From Planctomycetota bacterium (lineage in GTDB: Bacteria; Planctomycetota; Phycisphaerae; Sedimentisphaerales; Anaerobacaceae), in contig JADFJC010000006.1 of the NCBI GenBank assembly GCA_022566315.1, positions 1 to 64,000 of the forward strand: a stretch of 64,000 nucleotides of DNA, in the 5' to 3' direction. This document shows positions 20,402 through 30,781 of the stretch, in pieces. The notes beneath the pieces are model-generated. The model saw only the letters and a program-made list of their open reading frames with translations, did not search any database and was not told where the DNA came from. A program made the position numbers and the translations under genes. How positions within the stretch are numbered: the stretch's first letter is position 1; every line of letters starts with the position of its first letter.

Positions 20402-20800
20402 ATGAAAAAAGAAACACGGCGAAAATTAGCTTTGCTTGAACGAGAAGTATCCGATGAAAAAGGTGAGTTTTCTCTATTCGGACTGTTTCTCCGAGAAGAT
20501 GCTCAAGACGAGGATAAGTGGGATCTTCTTGTATCGGCACTCTGGCTGGACGCTGATAAGAAGGAAGGATTAGCGTATTTAGCAAAGGAGATTCAGAAAC
20601 GGCTCGAGCCTGACGAGCTTCTGTCTATTTCAAGGATTGTGGTGTTGGAGAGAGGTGATCCGATATTAGAAGCCATCCACAAAGCTGTAAACGTGAAACA
20701 CGGTGAGGTCGAGGTGAAGGATAGTAACTTCTCTGGAGTTCAAATAAATCAAGCTTGCATAAGTACGTCCTTTGCTGCGGACCCAACAGTGAAACATTAA
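20402..20800 (+). CDS. Hypothetical protein with strong own promoter
   Basis: The 132-residue product is not recognised. It is charged, begins MKKETRRKLALLEREV, and contains EFSLFGLFLREDAQDEDKW and LVSALWLDADKKEG. The middle looks helical (YLAKEIQKRLEPDELLSISRIVVLE), the C-terminus polar. No signal peptide, membrane helix or catalytic motif is seen, so it is probably cytoplasmic. It is alone on the plus strand between the sulfatase and convergent clpB, with a near-consensus promoter directly upstream. Codon use is like its neighbours. A role linked to stress or selfish elements is possible but unsupported. Confidence 0.6.
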   Translation: MKKETRRKLALLEREVSDEKGEFSLFGLFLREDAQDEDKWDLLVSALWLDADKKEGLAYLAKEIQKRLEPDELLSISRIVVLERGDPILEAIHKAVNVKHGEVEVKDSNFSGVQINQACISTSFAADPTVKH

Positions 20801-20811
20801 CACATCATTAC

Positions 20812-23394
20812 TTATGCTATTTTCTCGAAAGTGAATTTGTGGGTGTCGGCGTTGATTTTTATTTTGTCGCCGTCGGTGAATTTGCCGGCTAAAAGCTCGG
20901 CGGCAAGCGGGTTCTCCAGGCGCTGCTGAATCGTCCGCTTCAACGGCCTTGCGCCAAAGGCAGGGTCGTAACCCTCATCCATAATTAGCTTGCGTGCGCT
21001 GTCGGTGAATTCGAGCTTTATGTTGCGGCCATTCAGACGCTCAGCTAAGTAATTCAATTGAATATCGACAATCTTTCGCAAATCGTCTTTGCCGAGCATG
21101 TGGAAGACGATTATTTCATCAATCCGGTTCAGGAACTCCGGCCTAAAGAGCTGTTTGAGCGCATCTTTGACGTGTGCCTCGATTTCCCAGTCGGCGCTGG
21201 ATTCCTCGGTCAACTGCTGAATCTGATGGCTGGCGATGTTGCTGGTCATAATTATAACGGTGTTCTTGAAATCGACGGTCCGGCCTTTTCCATCGGTCAA
21301 TCGGCCATCATCGAAGACCTGCAGCAGTACATTGAAGATGTCCGGGTGGGCCTTTTCAATCTCGTCCAACAAAATCACCGAATATGGCTTACGCCGAATG
21401 GCTTCTGTCAATCGTCCGCCTTCTTCGTAGCCGACATAGCCCGGCGGCGAGCCGATAAGCCGGGCAACGGAATGCGGCTCCATAAATTCGCTCATATCAA
21501 TCCGAACCATAGCATGCGGGTCGTTAAACAGAAAATCCGCAAGCGCTTTGGCAAGCTCGGTCTTGCCGACGCCTGTCGGCCCGAGGAATAACAATGTCCC
21601 TATCGGCCGATTCGGGTCTCCCAATCCCGACCGGCTCCTGCGAACCGCATTGCAAAGTGCCGCGACCGCTTCGTCCTGCCCGACTACGCGCTGCCGAATC
21701 GCCTCCTCCATCTTCATTAGTCTTTCACGCTCTCCGCTCAACAGTTTCGCAACCGGTATTCCCGTCCATTTGGAAACAACGTCGGCGATGTGCTCTTCGG
21801 TTACTTCGTTTCGGATTATAGTTTTGTCGGCTTTGGAAAGTTGAGCCTCTCTTTCTTCAAGCTCTTTTTTCAAATTCGTAATGGTTTCATACTTCAGGCG
21901 GGCGGCAGTCTCCAGGTCGCCTTTGCGCTGGGCCTCTTCGAACTGGTTTTGAGCATCTTCAAGTTTTTCTTTCAGAGTTTTTATCTGGTCGATGTCCCCC
22001 CTTTCGCTTTCCCACTGTGCCGTTAGTTTTTTGTCCTGCTGTTGCAGCTCGGCTAACTGCTTTTCGGTATTTTTTAATCGTTCTTTACTTGCTTTATCAG
22101 TTTCTTTTTTTAACGCTTCGCGTTCGATTTGAAGCTGAATAATTTTTCTGCGAATACTATCCAGCTCAGCAGGCAGCGAGTCATTTTCAATCCGCAGTTT
22201 CGAGCCCGACTCGTCTATCAAATCTATTGCCTTGTCCGGCAGCCACCGGTCGGTAATATACCGGTTTGACAAAGTTGCAGCCGCGACAAGTGCCGAGTCG
22301 GTAATCCGAACCCCGTGATGGGTATCATAGCGGCCTTTTAGCCCTCGAAGGATGGCTATGGTTTCTTCAACACTCGGCGGGTCAATCAGAATCGGCTGAA
22401 AACGCCTCTCGAGCGCAGCGTCTTTTTCGATATACTTTCGATACTCGTCAATGGTAGTGGCCCCAATACAACGTAAATCACCCCTCGCAAGCGATGGTTT
22501 TAACAAATTGCCCGCATCAACGGAACCTTCAGCTTTGCCTGCCCCTACGACGGTATGTAATTCGTCAATGAAAAGTATTATTTGCCCTTCAGCGGCGATG
22601 ACCTCTTTGAGCACGGCCTTGAGCCGGTCCTCGAATTCACCTCTGAATTTTGTTCCCGCTATCAATGCCCCCATGTCCAAAGCTATGATTCTTTTGTTCT
22701 TCAAACCAGTAGGGACATCACCTGCAATTATTCGTTGAGCAAGTCCTTCGACAATTGCGGTTTTGCCCACGCCCGGCTCACCGATTAGTACCGGATTATT
22801 TTTCTTTCGGCGGTTGAGGACCTGCATACATCGCCGAATTTCTTCATCTCTGCCGATGACCGGGTCGAGCTTTCCCTTGCGAGCCATCTCCAAAAGGTCG
22901 ATCCCGTAGCGCTCCAGTGCTTTGTATTTGTCCTCCGGATTTTGGTCCGTTATCTTTTCCGGTCCGCGAATCTCTTTTAGGGCGCTCTCAATCTGTTCGG
23001 GCGTAATTGAGTTGAGTCGAAGAATCTCTTTCGCATCACTTTGTACCGAGGCCAGCGCGATGAACAGATGCTCCACGCTCAAGTATTCATCGCCCATCGC
23101 ATCAGCCCGGTTTTGGGCATCCAGAACGATTTGACTGAAAGCCGGGTCAGGCATAAGCTGATTACCACTGCTGCCCTGCGGCAGTCGCCCGAGTTCGCTC
23201 TCGGTCATCTCTTTAATTCGCGGGACATTGGCGCCTATCTTTTTCAAAATCTCAACCGCAATGCCGTTATCGTTGTCACATACAGCGTTTAATAGATGCA
23301 ATGGCGACGTAACAGTATGTGATTTCGCCATCGCAATCTGCTGAGCAGTTGCCAATGCCTCCTGGGCTTTTAATGTGAATTTATCGAATTTCAT
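20812..23394 (-). CDS. clpB: ATP-dependent disaggregase ClpB
   Basis: About 860 residues from the ATG at 23394 (a TTG six bases earlier is the alternative). Order: Clp N-domain ([19 protein letters not shown]), first AAA+ with Walker A GEPGVGKT and Walker [10 protein letters not shown], a long coiled-coil middle domain (about residues 400-520) that sets ClpB apart from ClpA and ClpC, second AAA+ with [14 protein letters not shown] and [12 protein letters not shown], and the C-terminal D2-small domain. With DnaK it rescues aggregated proteins after stress. A TATAAT box is present on the minus strand at 23428-23433, but I see no good -35 and no CIRCE element. Confidence 0.96.
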   Translation of the reverse strand: MKFDKFTLKAQEALATAQQIAMAKSHTVTSPLHLLNAVCDNDNGIAVEILKKIGANVPRIKEMTESELGRLPQGSSGNQLMPDPAFSQIVLDAQNRADAMGDEYLSVEHLFIALASVQSDAKEILRLNSITPEQIESALKEIRGPEKITDQNPEDKYKALERYGIDLLEMARKGKLDPVIGRDEEIRRCMQVLNRRKKNNPVLIGEPGVGKTAIVEGLAQRIIAGDVPTGLKNKRIIALDMGALIAGTKFRGEFEDRLKAVLKEVIAAEGQIILFIDELHTVVGAGKAEGSVDAGNLLKPSLARGDLRCIGATTIDEYRKYIEKDAALERRFQPILIDPPSVEETIAILRGLKGRYDTHHGVRITDSALVAAATLSNRYITDRWLPDKAIDLIDESGSKLRIENDSLPAELDSIRRKIIQLQIEREALKKETDKASKERLKNTEKQLAELQQQDKKLTAQWESERGDIDQIKTLKEKLEDAQNQFEEAQRKGDLETAARLKYETITNLKKELEEREAQLSKADKTIIRNEVTEEHIADVVSKWTGIPVAKLLSGERERLMKMEEAIRQRVVGQDEAVAALCNAVRRSRSGLGDPNRPIGTLLFLGPTGVGKTELAKALADFLFNDPHAMVRIDMSEFMEPHSVARLIGSPPGYVGYEEGGRLTEAIRRKPYSVILLDEIEKAHPDIFNVLLQVFDDGRLTDGKGRTVDFKNTVIIMTSNIASHQIQQLTEESSADWEIEAHVKDALKQLFRPEFLNRIDEIIVFHMLGKDDLRKIVDIQLNYLAERLNGRNIKLEFTDSARKLIMDEGYDPAFGARPLKRTIQQRLENPLAAELLAGKFTDGDKIKINADTHKFTFEKIA

Positions 23395-23400
23395 AGCCAA

Positions 23401-23931
23401 CCCTTTTGTTACGCGGACGAAATTTCAATTATATACATTTCCTAACCTTTAATAAGTGCAAACAGCGTGCCCAAACAAACTAAAGTTCTAATTGTTGTTG
23501 TAACAAGCAGTTACAGTTCCGTCAAATTCTGCCTGTGTGCCAATTTGGCAGGTATTTGCCCGCATTCTCACCTGGGCGTTCCGTGCTCGATATTCCTTGT
23601 CGGATTAGCGTATTCAGGTCTAATCGTTTGTGCCGGCGTACCCATAGCATATCTGGATAAAGCAGCAGGTTTATAGTACTCTGTGAGACGTGATTTGTGT
23701 AGTTGTCATTCCACACCCATTCAGCTTTGCACCTTGGGCACAAGCTCAGGGCAGGCTTTGATGCGGAATCCATTGTTTCAATTCTGGATTCCTGCCCATG
23801 CTTCGGCAGGGGTGACAAACTTGCGCAGAAATGACAATCTATTGTTCTATGAAAGAGTACTGGACGGGAATGTTACACCAGGCGGCGTTTTGCGAAAGTG
23901 CTCCTCTCAACTGTTACAGTGTGGCGAGGGA
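23401..23931. other. Gene-free interval with a dispersed-repeat-like stretch
   Basis: I see no convincing gene in these 531 bases. Bases 23728-23846 resemble the scattered intergenic strings common in many bacterial genomes: a CAGGGCAGGC core, then a hairpin CCTGCC-CATGCTTC-GGCAGG at about 23792-23811, then GGGGTGAC and GAAATGAC. The left 60 bases are AT-rich and probably carry the clpB promoter. Confidence 0.5.
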
Positions 23932-24312
23932 TTACTCGTTGCCGACCCAACCAGTTTTCACATTGTAGATGAAGTTGCCTCTCAGGCGACTACTGATGTA
24001 CACAGCATCGCCATTGATGGCGAAAACAGCCTCCAGGTTTTTCTTTACCCTGATTTGTGCTGCTCCTTCTCGAGACAGAGCGCTGTGCAGGTCTGTTCCA
24101 TATTCCAGGATCTGATTATCGGAAAAGCCCGCATGTCGCATCACTCGTACAATGTCATCAGAGCTTAGAGTAAGTACGTCCTGGTTACGCAAAGGTAAGA
24201 TCTCGATCCCGCTATGTGTTGCACAACTAACCACACCAAAAGTCAGAAGCGTCAGCAGCAATGACGCAACAATCACGCCACCATTTCTTGATACCCGGCT
24301 AATCAGCTTCAT
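23932..24312 (-). CDS. Small lipoprotein downstream of the secretin gene
   Basis: A 126-residue protein of no named family. The leader VIVASLLLTLLTFGVVSC ends in a lipobox-like VVSC, so the mature protein would start at a lipidated Cys near residue 30. The rest is short and polar (EILPLRNQDVLTLSSDD, FSDNQILEYGTDLHSAL), ending in a beta-rich stretch. ATG follows AAAGGAGA. The gene begins 30 bp after the secretin gene on the same strand. Many secretins need a small lipoprotein pilotin to reach the outer membrane; position and size fit such a role, but the sequence has no recognisable pilotin signature. Confidence 0.65.
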   Translation of the reverse strand: MKLISRVSRNGGVIVASLLLTLLTFGVVSCATHSGIEILPLRNQDVLTLSSDDIVRVMRHAGFSDNQILEYGTDLHSALSREGAAQIRVKKNLEAVFAINGDAVYISSRLRGNFIYNVKTGWVGNE

Positions 24313-24342
24313 AACTTTTGTCTCCTTTTATCGATATATTTT

Positions 24343-27300
24343 TCATCTGATTGGGCGTGATAAACTGTCCCGAAGCCTCATCCTAAAGTCTCTTTCCAGT
24401 GGTCTGATTGGAGCCTGGGTTATTGTGGGCATGGACGGTTCGACGAATTCGATGGACTGCTGGCCCGGCTCGGGTATAATTGTCGCCGTGACGAAGACAG
24501 CAATCTCCCGCGTGGACTTTTCGTCGTTTGTATTCTTGAACAACGACCCAATAAACGGAAGTTTACTGAGGCCCGGGACCCGCCTCTTATCCGTACGTGT
24601 TCGGTTCTCTGTTAGACCGGCCAGGGCGACCGTCCCACCGTTTTTGATGCGCACAGTGTTCATGGATGTTCGCCGCGTAACAACCGGAAGGTCGCTTTCT
24701 CTGCCGCGAGGTATGCTGTCGCTGACCTCAATGGCCAGTTCCAGTGTAATATCATTATTGTCCCCGATGTAGGGTGTGATATTTAACTTGGTGCCGGACT
24801 CAATCTTTTCCAGTTCGGAACGAGAGTAGAAGCTGGTGGTGACTATCGGCTGGGTCATAAAAAAGTACTCTTCAGTCATGACAGTGATTTCCGCCATCTT
24901 GCCATCTTGAGCCAATATTTGAGGATTGGCTATTATGGTCGCCTCGTCATTCTGAGCAAGAAGATTCAGCGCTAAATCCAGCGAATTGGTGAATGTTGCA
25001 TCTGGCGAATACCCGATTTGGATACCCCACGGCATTTTGCCGCCGAAGTCAACCATACTCGCAATTCCTTTTCCGAAAAGGTCATTGCTAAAAGCTCCGA
25101 CGCGAACCCTGGGGAAACCCCACTCGACACCCAGGTTCAGCAGATTGCCGCGTTCCATCACCACAATACGCGCGTCCAGCAGGACGGCGGGACGAATGTG
25201 GTCGATTTGCTCCAGGTCAGAGATGATACGCTCCAGCAAAGCCGGCGATGCAGTTACAACCACTGTATAGGTATCGGTTCCGGGCCGACCAACTTCGGCC
25301 TGTACGTACTCTCTGAAGGCAGAAGATAGAAGTCCCACTGCCGCATTAGCCGTAATGTAGTTCAGTTTCATCCGGCGTGTTTCGCTCATGAACGGGAACA
25401 TCGTGTCTGTTATGCCTGCTGAAGCAACCAGGTAATAATACGGTGTCTTCTTCCAAATATAAGGAGTTCCGCCCAGGACAATATCGAGCGCCGTTTCGAG
25501 CGGCACATCTTTGAGTGTGACGGTTACCATCGCCATGACGGTCTCATCGGGGATAATGGTAACGTTCGCCAACGATGCGATACTCTGGAGCACATCGATG
25601 ATTTGCTCATCAACCCAGACGTTACTAATAAGCGCTACTGTTGGAACAAGTCCGTTTGGTTCTGCTACTGTTGTAATAACTTTGTCCTTCTTTGCCAAAA
25701 TTTCAGCCAGTGCTCTTTGTATCTCCTCCAAAGGCGATAGCGGTTCGTTAGGCTCAGTAACCGGCGGCAGCGCAGGCGGGATCACCCCAACAAATTCAGG
25801 GCCATCCGGCACAATGGCTCTTGGCCCAACAGGTGTAGGTGTAGGCGTAGTTGTAGGCGTGGTTCTGCGCACGCGAGGAATTGCCGATACTGGCATATCA
25901 TCCTTATAATCTTCCGTAATATTAGTGTATGACTTGTTCGGGAATTGGAACCCTTCTTTTGACAGCGCAATCTCGCCGCTCCAGTTATAGGGCACTTTAA
26001 CACCGAATCTGCCCTTAGAGTCGGTCGCAGCGGTGCCTCCGCCGTTATTTGCTGAGACCTGTACGCCTACGATGGGAGTCCCTCCAACCATCACCGCATC
26101 GGAGATGGTAAACATCCGCACAATCGCTGTGAAAGCCTGATTTGCCTGGTCTTTGGTAATGGACACAGCGTATCGTTTATTTGTCGGCCTGAAGTTATAA
26201 CCTAACCGTGTCGGCGTTACCATGCCGCTCCAGCCGTAATCCACGGTTAGTTCGTACTCGCCATTGGTATTGGTTGTAGCGGAACCTCCGTCTTTGTCTG
26301 CTAATAAGAATATACCTTCGACAGGTTCGCCCCTGTCAGAACGTATTGTACCGGAAATGGTACGCTTCAACAATGCCGCAGTATAGTCCCGATTAACCTC
26401 AGGGCCATAAAGTTCAGGGTATTGTATCTCAGACGGCTCAAAGGTGTAACCTGCCTTTTCCGGCTTAACTGTGCCTTTCCAGGCATATTTGACGACGGCG
26501 CTGTAAGTGCCGTCGCTCTTGCTCATAACGGGCCTGCCAGGCAGACCTTTCAGTGTTACACCACCAACTCCAACAAAACCGTTAATTGTAAAGGTAATCT
26601 CTTTCGCAGTGTAGTTACGATTCTTCTGGTCCGTGGTAATGGCGGCGTGTGGCATATCAGCCGGCGTGAACTCGTAACCGTCCAACATAGGTGTAACCGT
26701 ACCAGTCCAGCCCCAATCAACTTTGGCACTGTACAAGCCGCCTGCACCGGTAACCGGATTACCAGGCAGGCCATCCATTGTTACGCCCTGCTTACCGGCG
26801 GAACCGGAAATGGTTAATATAATCGGGGTCGGAGAGTAAATCTGATTGACCTTGTCGCTCGTAAGTTTAGTGTAGATCATGGTAGCCGGTTTAAATTTGT
26901 AACCTGCCTTTTCCGGCTTGACCGTGCCGCCCCAGCCCCATTCAACACTGGTACTGTAATAGCCGTTCTCATCGGTAAAAATAGCAGTGCCCGGCAGACC
27001 CTTCATTTCTACTCCGTCCATACCGGCCGTGCCGGATACTGTAAAGGTATCCACGAGGGCAGCGTAATCCTGATTAAGATAAGAGCTGATAACATCAGTA
27101 TATGGCATCTCAGCCGGCTCAAAGGTGTGCCCTTGTTTTGTCGGCTTGACTGTGCCGCTCCAGCCGAATTTAACAGTGGCGCTGTACATGCCGTTCCTGC
27201 CGGTCTTCGGATTACCCGGCAGACCATTCATTGTTACGCCCTCTACTTCGGCTGAGCCGGAAATTGTAAAGGTAAGCAGCGCACAAGTGTAGCTCTGATT

Positions 27301-27849
27301 CGGCATATCCCTGATAACGGCAGCGTATGATTTAGTGTTTGGTGTGAATATGTAACCATCCTTTATCGGTGTAGTACTGCCGCTCCAGCCGTAGTCCACA
27401 ATGGCCTTGTAAGTGCCGTCGCTCCCGGTAATCGGATTACCCGGAAGGCCCGCCATTGTCACACCTTCCATTGGTGCACTGTCAATACGAGCTGTACCCG
27501 AAATAGTAAATGTCTTCAGCGTTGCGATGTAGTCCTGATTACTCTGGTCGCTCGTAACTTTTGGATAGGTTCTTTTTTGTGGTTCGAAGGTATAACCTGC
27601 CATTACAGGTGTAACTGTGCCACTCCAGCCGTATTTAACAACGGCGCTGTAGTAACCGTTCTCATCGGTAACTGTGTTCGGCAGACCGTTCATCGTCACG
27701 CCGCTCAGCCCTACTGAACCGGAGATAGTGTAAGTTACCATTTGACCTTCGATTGCTGCCTGGACGCTGACATTCAGCGCGCAGAACACAACAACACAGA
27801 GGACCACAACACCGTCCGATAAAATCCTACCGATATTTTTCCTTGCCAT
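24343..27849 (-). CDS. Secretin-family outer-membrane protein with eight N-terminal repeats
   Basis: A 1168-residue exported protein (signal peptide to about residue 32). Residues 38-658 form eight repeats of 75-84 residues with a YSAVVKYGWSGTVTP-like centre. A Pro/Thr linker (TTTPTPTP) and an acidic region follow to about 735. Then comes an STN-like domain (VTVTLKDVPLETALDIVLGG), an N-type secretin domain, and the secretin core with NPQILAQDGKMAEI and VPGLSKLPFIGSLFK. Secretins form gated outer-membrane channels in type II and III secretion, type IV pili and phages. No ATPase or inner-membrane platform gene is near. The repeats replace the usual N0-N3 stack and may project into the periplasm or outside. 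The PapD-like gene upstream is probably co-transcribed. Confidence 0.88.
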   Translation of the reverse strand: MARKNIGRILSDGVVVLCVVVFCALNVSVQAAIEGQMVTYTISGSVGLSGVTMNGLPNTVTDENGYYSAVVKYGWSGTVTPVMAGYTFEPQKRTYPKVTSDQSNQDYIATLKTFTISGTARIDSAPMEGVTMAGLPGNPITGSDGTYKAIVDYGWSGSTTPIKDGYIFTPNTKSYAAVIRDMPNQSYTCALLTFTISGSAEVEGVTMNGLPGNPKTGRNGMYSATVKFGWSGTVKPTKQGHTFEPAEMPYTDVISSYLNQDYAALVDTFTVSGTAGMDGVEMKGLPGTAIFTDENGYYSTSVEWGWGGTVKPEKAGYKFKPATMIYTKLTSDKVNQIYSPTPIILTISGSAGKQGVTMDGLPGNPVTGAGGLYSAKVDWGWTGTVTPMLDGYEFTPADMPHAAITTDQKNRNYTAKEITFTINGFVGVGGVTLKGLPGRPVMSKSDGTYSAVVKYAWKGTVKPEKAGYTFEPSEIQYPELYGPEVNRDYTAALLKRTISGTIRSDRGEPVEGIFLLADKDGGSATTNTNGEYELTVDYGWSGMVTPTRLGYNFRPTNKRYAVSITKDQANQAFTAIVRMFTISDAVMVGGTPIVGVQVSANNGGGTAATDSKGRFGVKVPYNWSGEIALSKEGFQFPNKSYTNITEDYKDDMPVSAIPRVRRTTPTTTPTPTPVGPRAIVPDGPEFVGVIPPALPPVTEPNEPLSPLEEIQRALAEILAKKDKVITTVAEPNGLVPTVALISNVWVDEQIIDVLQSIASLANVTIIPDETVMAMVTVTLKDVPLETALDIVLGGTPYIWKKTPYYYLVASAGITDTMFPFMSETRRMKLNYITANAAVGLLSSAFREYVQAEVGRPGTDTYTVVVTASPALLERIISDLEQIDHIRPAVLLDARIVVMERGNLLNLGVEWGFPRVRVGAFSNDLFGKGIASMVDFGGKMPWGIQIGYSPDATFTNSLDLALNLLAQNDEATIIANPQILAQDGKMAEITVMTEEYFFMTQPIVTTSFYSRSELEKIESGTKLNITPYIGDNNDITLELAIEVSDSIPRGRESDLPVVTRRTSMNTVRIKNGGTVALAGLTENRTRTDKRRVPGLSKLPFIGSLFKNTNDEKSTREIAVFVTATIIPEPGQQSIEFVEPSMPTITQAPIRPLERDFRMRLRDSLSRPIR
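25876..27738 (-). repeat. Eight tandem protein repeats within the secretin gene
   Basis: Units fall at about residues 38-113, 114-193, 194-268, 269-344, 345-419, 420-495, 496-579 and 580-658. Each has FTISG, GLPGNP, GWSGTVTP, GYxFxP and NQxY positions. Units 7 and 8 are the most diverged. They resemble carboxypeptidase-regulatory-like beta sandwiches. Confidence 0.85.
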
Positions 27850-27956
27850 AAGTCAATGTCCCTTTCTGTAGCCATTAACCGGCAATACTATCGCTCTTTT
27901 GCCTTGTATCGGCAATCCAGCGTCTTTCTTTAGTAGAAAGTCCCTTTGCCGGCGTA

Positions 27957-29639
27957 CTACCATTTAACCTCTATTTTTCCTCCAAGATCCTCTTGTAACT
28001 GCAAAACTTCTATGACCTTCTGCCCTCCCTGGGTCATGACTCGTATACCTATTTGTTTATCTGCCATCTGACCGGTACCGTATTGTAACTCCACCGCGAG
28101 ACGGTACATACCAACGGGAACTCTGGAAAAGTCCATAATTCCGGAGAAATCCCTGGCCTCAAACGGCAGCATCATACCTGTCTTCCTGCTGCTGAGCGAT
28201 GTTATTACCCTGGGCATGCTTGTTGCTGGGTCCACAACAGCGGCCCTGCACCTGATGGGGGTAAAGTGGATGCTGCCGAAATTGCCGAACCTGGCGACAA
28301 TATAATACTCGGACCCATCTTTGAGAGCGGGTCTTAGCGTCATTCCGTAAACAAAAGGTTCGACACTGATATTCTTGTTTGCAACGCAGATGTTTGCAGT
28401 TGTTACGCCGGCCCTCTGCCCATCTGCATAGGTGCTGTACAGACCAAGAAGCGCATAATAACAGGGAAGCGACGCTGATACAGTATCCGGCATCTTTGCA
28501 GTAATGCGTATGCTCTGCTGAGTGTGGCTGCGGAGCGTGAATTTCTGAGGCTCTATCTTCAACCACTCGGTGCAGTCCAAATCGACCCCCTTCAAGTCCC
28601 CGAAAGTAACGCCCTTAAGGGTACGGGGTAACCCGATGGCCATCTGAACATTGACCGGCTCATCCGAAGCGTTATAGACCTTTATCGATGCCATGCGGGT
28701 AGCCCCCGGCAGGCCGCTTATCGAAACAAAACTCGGCAGCAGGTCAAGAGGTGAATCGGTTATCACCTTTGTAACACTCGTGTCGCCGACAAAATCTATC
28801 TCCTTCGTAATCCTTTGTGCGCGCCGGCCATCAACATAGAGCCATCCGGATACCCTGTATTTGGCCGATGGCAGAGGCCGACCGATGTTACTTCTTAATC
28901 TTAATTTGGCCCCCGGGATGATGCGGGTACTACCGAATTCTGTCTCTGTAATTTGTCGCCAGTGCCCATCCAGGAAAGCTTTAACTTGCGCAAAGCCCTT
29001 TAGGTTGGAACGGGTCCCGCCTTTATTATCAATGTTCATCAAGACATGTGTTGTTGCCGGATGTCCTTGACGGGCTTCAATGAGTTCCAGCCCCATATCA
29101 CCAAGTTCTATTTTGTGCCGCAAAGGCCGTCCCTGTACCTCAACAAGCACAGGAACCAAAAATCGCACTGTCACGGCAACATTTCCTTCTAAGTCCGGCC
29201 TGGGTCGTAGGGTCACAAGAATCCCCGCAGCGTAGAATCCACGGGTACGACGCGGCACCCTTACACGTACCTTTATGTAAGCTGAACCCATAAGGGAGAT
29301 TTCAACAGTCTCACGTTCAACGCTTATCCACTTAGTGCACGAAGAAAGCTTTGATGTATCAAAATCAGAATTAGGCTCGATGATTCGCCACTGGCCGTCC
29401 TCCCATTGGGCCATCTCGATAATTGATAGATCTACTATCTGGATCTGGTTCGGGTCGAAACTTTGAAGACCCAGGGCCGTCTCGAATATTCGGCCAGGCA
29501 GGGCCGCAATATCCAGCCTCATCGGTTGGACTACAAACCCCCCCAACTGGCCGAATGCAGACCCCCCAGATACAAATACACTCGCCGCAAATACGACGGC
29601 AAAAAACAGACGGCTATGAGCGACATTTTGCTTCCTCAC
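27957..29639 (-). CDS. Periplasmic protein with two PapD-like (pilus-chaperone-like) modules
   Basis: About 560 residues from a GTG at 29639, which has GGGAGGT seven bases upstream and opens a normal signal peptide (LFFAVVFAASVFVSGGSAFG). Residues about 35-150 (FVVQPMRLDIAALPGRIFE through GFYAAGILVTLRP) and a later stretch (FVSISGLPGATRMASIKVYN through QQSIRITAKMP) look like the immunoglobulin-like folds of pilus chaperones and DUF916-type proteins. Another beta domain lies between them. It has no usher homology. The secretin gene begins 107 bp downstream on the same strand. A role in holding or delivering the small secreted subunits encoded upstream is inference. Confidence 0.65.
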   Translation of the reverse strand: MRKQNVAHSRLFFAVVFAASVFVSGGSAFGQLGGFVVQPMRLDIAALPGRIFETALGLQSFDPNQIQIVDLSIIEMAQWEDGQWRIIEPNSDFDTSKLSSCTKWISVERETVEISLMGSAYIKVRVRVPRRTRGFYAAGILVTLRPRPDLEGNVAVTVRFLVPVLVEVQGRPLRHKIELGDMGLELIEARQGHPATTHVLMNIDNKGGTRSNLKGFAQVKAFLDGHWRQITETEFGSTRIIPGAKLRLRSNIGRPLPSAKYRVSGWLYVDGRRAQRITKEIDFVGDTSVTKVITDSPLDLLPSFVSISGLPGATRMASIKVYNASDEPVNVQMAIGLPRTLKGVTFGDLKGVDLDCTEWLKIEPQKFTLRSHTQQSIRITAKMPDTVSASLPCYYALLGLYSTYADGQRAGVTTANICVANKNISVEPFVYGMTLRPALKDGSEYYIVARFGNFGSIHFTPIRCRAAVVDPATSMPRVITSLSSRKTGMMLPFEARDFSGIMDFSRVPVGMYRLAVELQYGTGQMADKQIGIRVMTQGGQKVIEVLQLQEDLGGKIEVKW

Positions 29640-30031
29640 TTTTTTTACCTCCCAATTACTCAATACACTGATAACTTTGCGGCAAAGTCGAATAATGCCA
29701 ACGGACAATTCCAAAGTTCCTTGTCCGCTTACCATATCTGAGGCTATTATTATTGCACCTTCGTGGCCAATTTCAGGGATTTTACGCCAATGCTGTGGCT
29801 TTTACCTTTTCGGTTATTTAACATCTTTACTTTTTGTAATTACTTCCGAAATCCACATAACGACCGCAAATCCGCAATTATAGTCTCTTAACATCCCCTT
29901 TTGCTCGATAACGATATTGTTTGCACTTATCTTCCTTCCTATACCTGTATTAAACTATTACCAAGTTTATCATTTTCCCACCCCAATGTCAAGTATATTT
30001 TGCCCAAATCTCCCAGATTAACAAAATTGTT
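29640..30031. other. AT-rich gene-free interval upstream of the PapD-like gene
   Basis: No gene is visible. Bases 29755-29775 hold the string TGCACCTTCGTGGCC, close to one at 10610-10625. The interval should carry the promoter of the chaperone-like/secretin transcript, but I cannot pick one box pair with confidence. Confidence 0.4.
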
Positions 30032-30075
30032 TGTAAAAAAATAGAGAGGGCAGATTTAATATCTAGCCCTCTCTA
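30032..30075 (-). terminator. Rho-independent terminator of the 30197-30781 gene
   Basis: A 10-bp perfect stem (TAGAGAGGGC with GCCCTCTCTA, 30042-30051 and 30066-30075) can extend with AGAT/ATCT. On the minus strand it is followed by seven T residues (30035-30041). Confidence 0.85.
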
Positions 30076-30196
30076 TAAAGCCAGTTACAACAAGAAGTAA
30101 GGGATTACGGACCTTTGTCCCAAAAGTTGACTACGGTCCGTCGTCCTCTCGAAGTGATTATACCACTACACACTTCTACTATGGCTGCCCTGAAGC

Positions 30197-30781
30197 TTAG
30201 GGACCTGTGGTGACTACGTCTCCGGGTTTTACAGTTATAGTAATCTGACCAACTTTAACTGAACCAGAAGTTTTTCCAGAATCCCATAGTTTAACTTTCC
30301 AGGCTGTCATACAAATTTTCAAGTCTTCCCACTCACCGTCGCCAAGGATTTCATTATCATCAGTGCTATCCCAGTCAAGAGAGTGATTGCCACCGATGAT
30401 ATCGCTATCGAGATCACTCTCCTCACCGTCAAATGTGGCACCGAAAAAGGCCGGGAAGTTGGCTCTTGCCCTAAAACTCCTGCAGCCTTCGTAGCACGGG
30501 AAGTCGTCGCCGTCCTTACCGATAACGCTGCAGTCTACCTGTTTTAACTTCAGCGCTTCAATATCGCCACAATCCTCTATCTGTACGAAATGACCCACTT
30601 CCAGCTTCACATCAATCGTGCAGATGTTAAAGGTATCGAATGTTATCGTCTGTGTCCATGGCCAGCCGCCAGGATCTGTTTGTGGGTCCAATTTGATGAA
30701 ACCATCAGGTTGTGAAATAGCCTGAACTGTGGTTGCCAGCAGCGCTACAACTGCAATTGCAATTAAACATTTCTTTACCAT
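30197..30781 (-). CDS. Small secreted protein, possible surface subunit
   Basis: A 194-residue exported protein with signal peptide MVKKCLIAIAVVALLATTVQA. The mature part is acidic and beta-rich, with cysteines (FNICTIDVKL, QIEDCGDIEAL, QVDCSVIG, FPCYEGCRSF, LKICMTAW) that could form disulfides, and ends in a beta strand pair SVKVGQITITVKPGD. No family is recognised. ATG follows AAAGGGA. It has its own terminator and a long leader, and lies between another small secreted protein and the PapD-like/secretin genes. An abundant structural subunit of a surface layer or fibre would fit, but this is inference. Confidence 0.7.
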   Translation of the reverse strand: MVKKCLIAIAVVALLATTVQAISQPDGFIKLDPQTDPGGWPWTQTITFDTFNICTIDVKLEVGHFVQIEDCGDIEALKLKQVDCSVIGKDGDDFPCYEGCRSFRARANFPAFFGATFDGEESDLDSDIIGGNHSLDWDSTDDNEILGDGEWEDLKICMTAWKVKLWDSGKTSGSVKVGQITITVKPGDVVTTGP

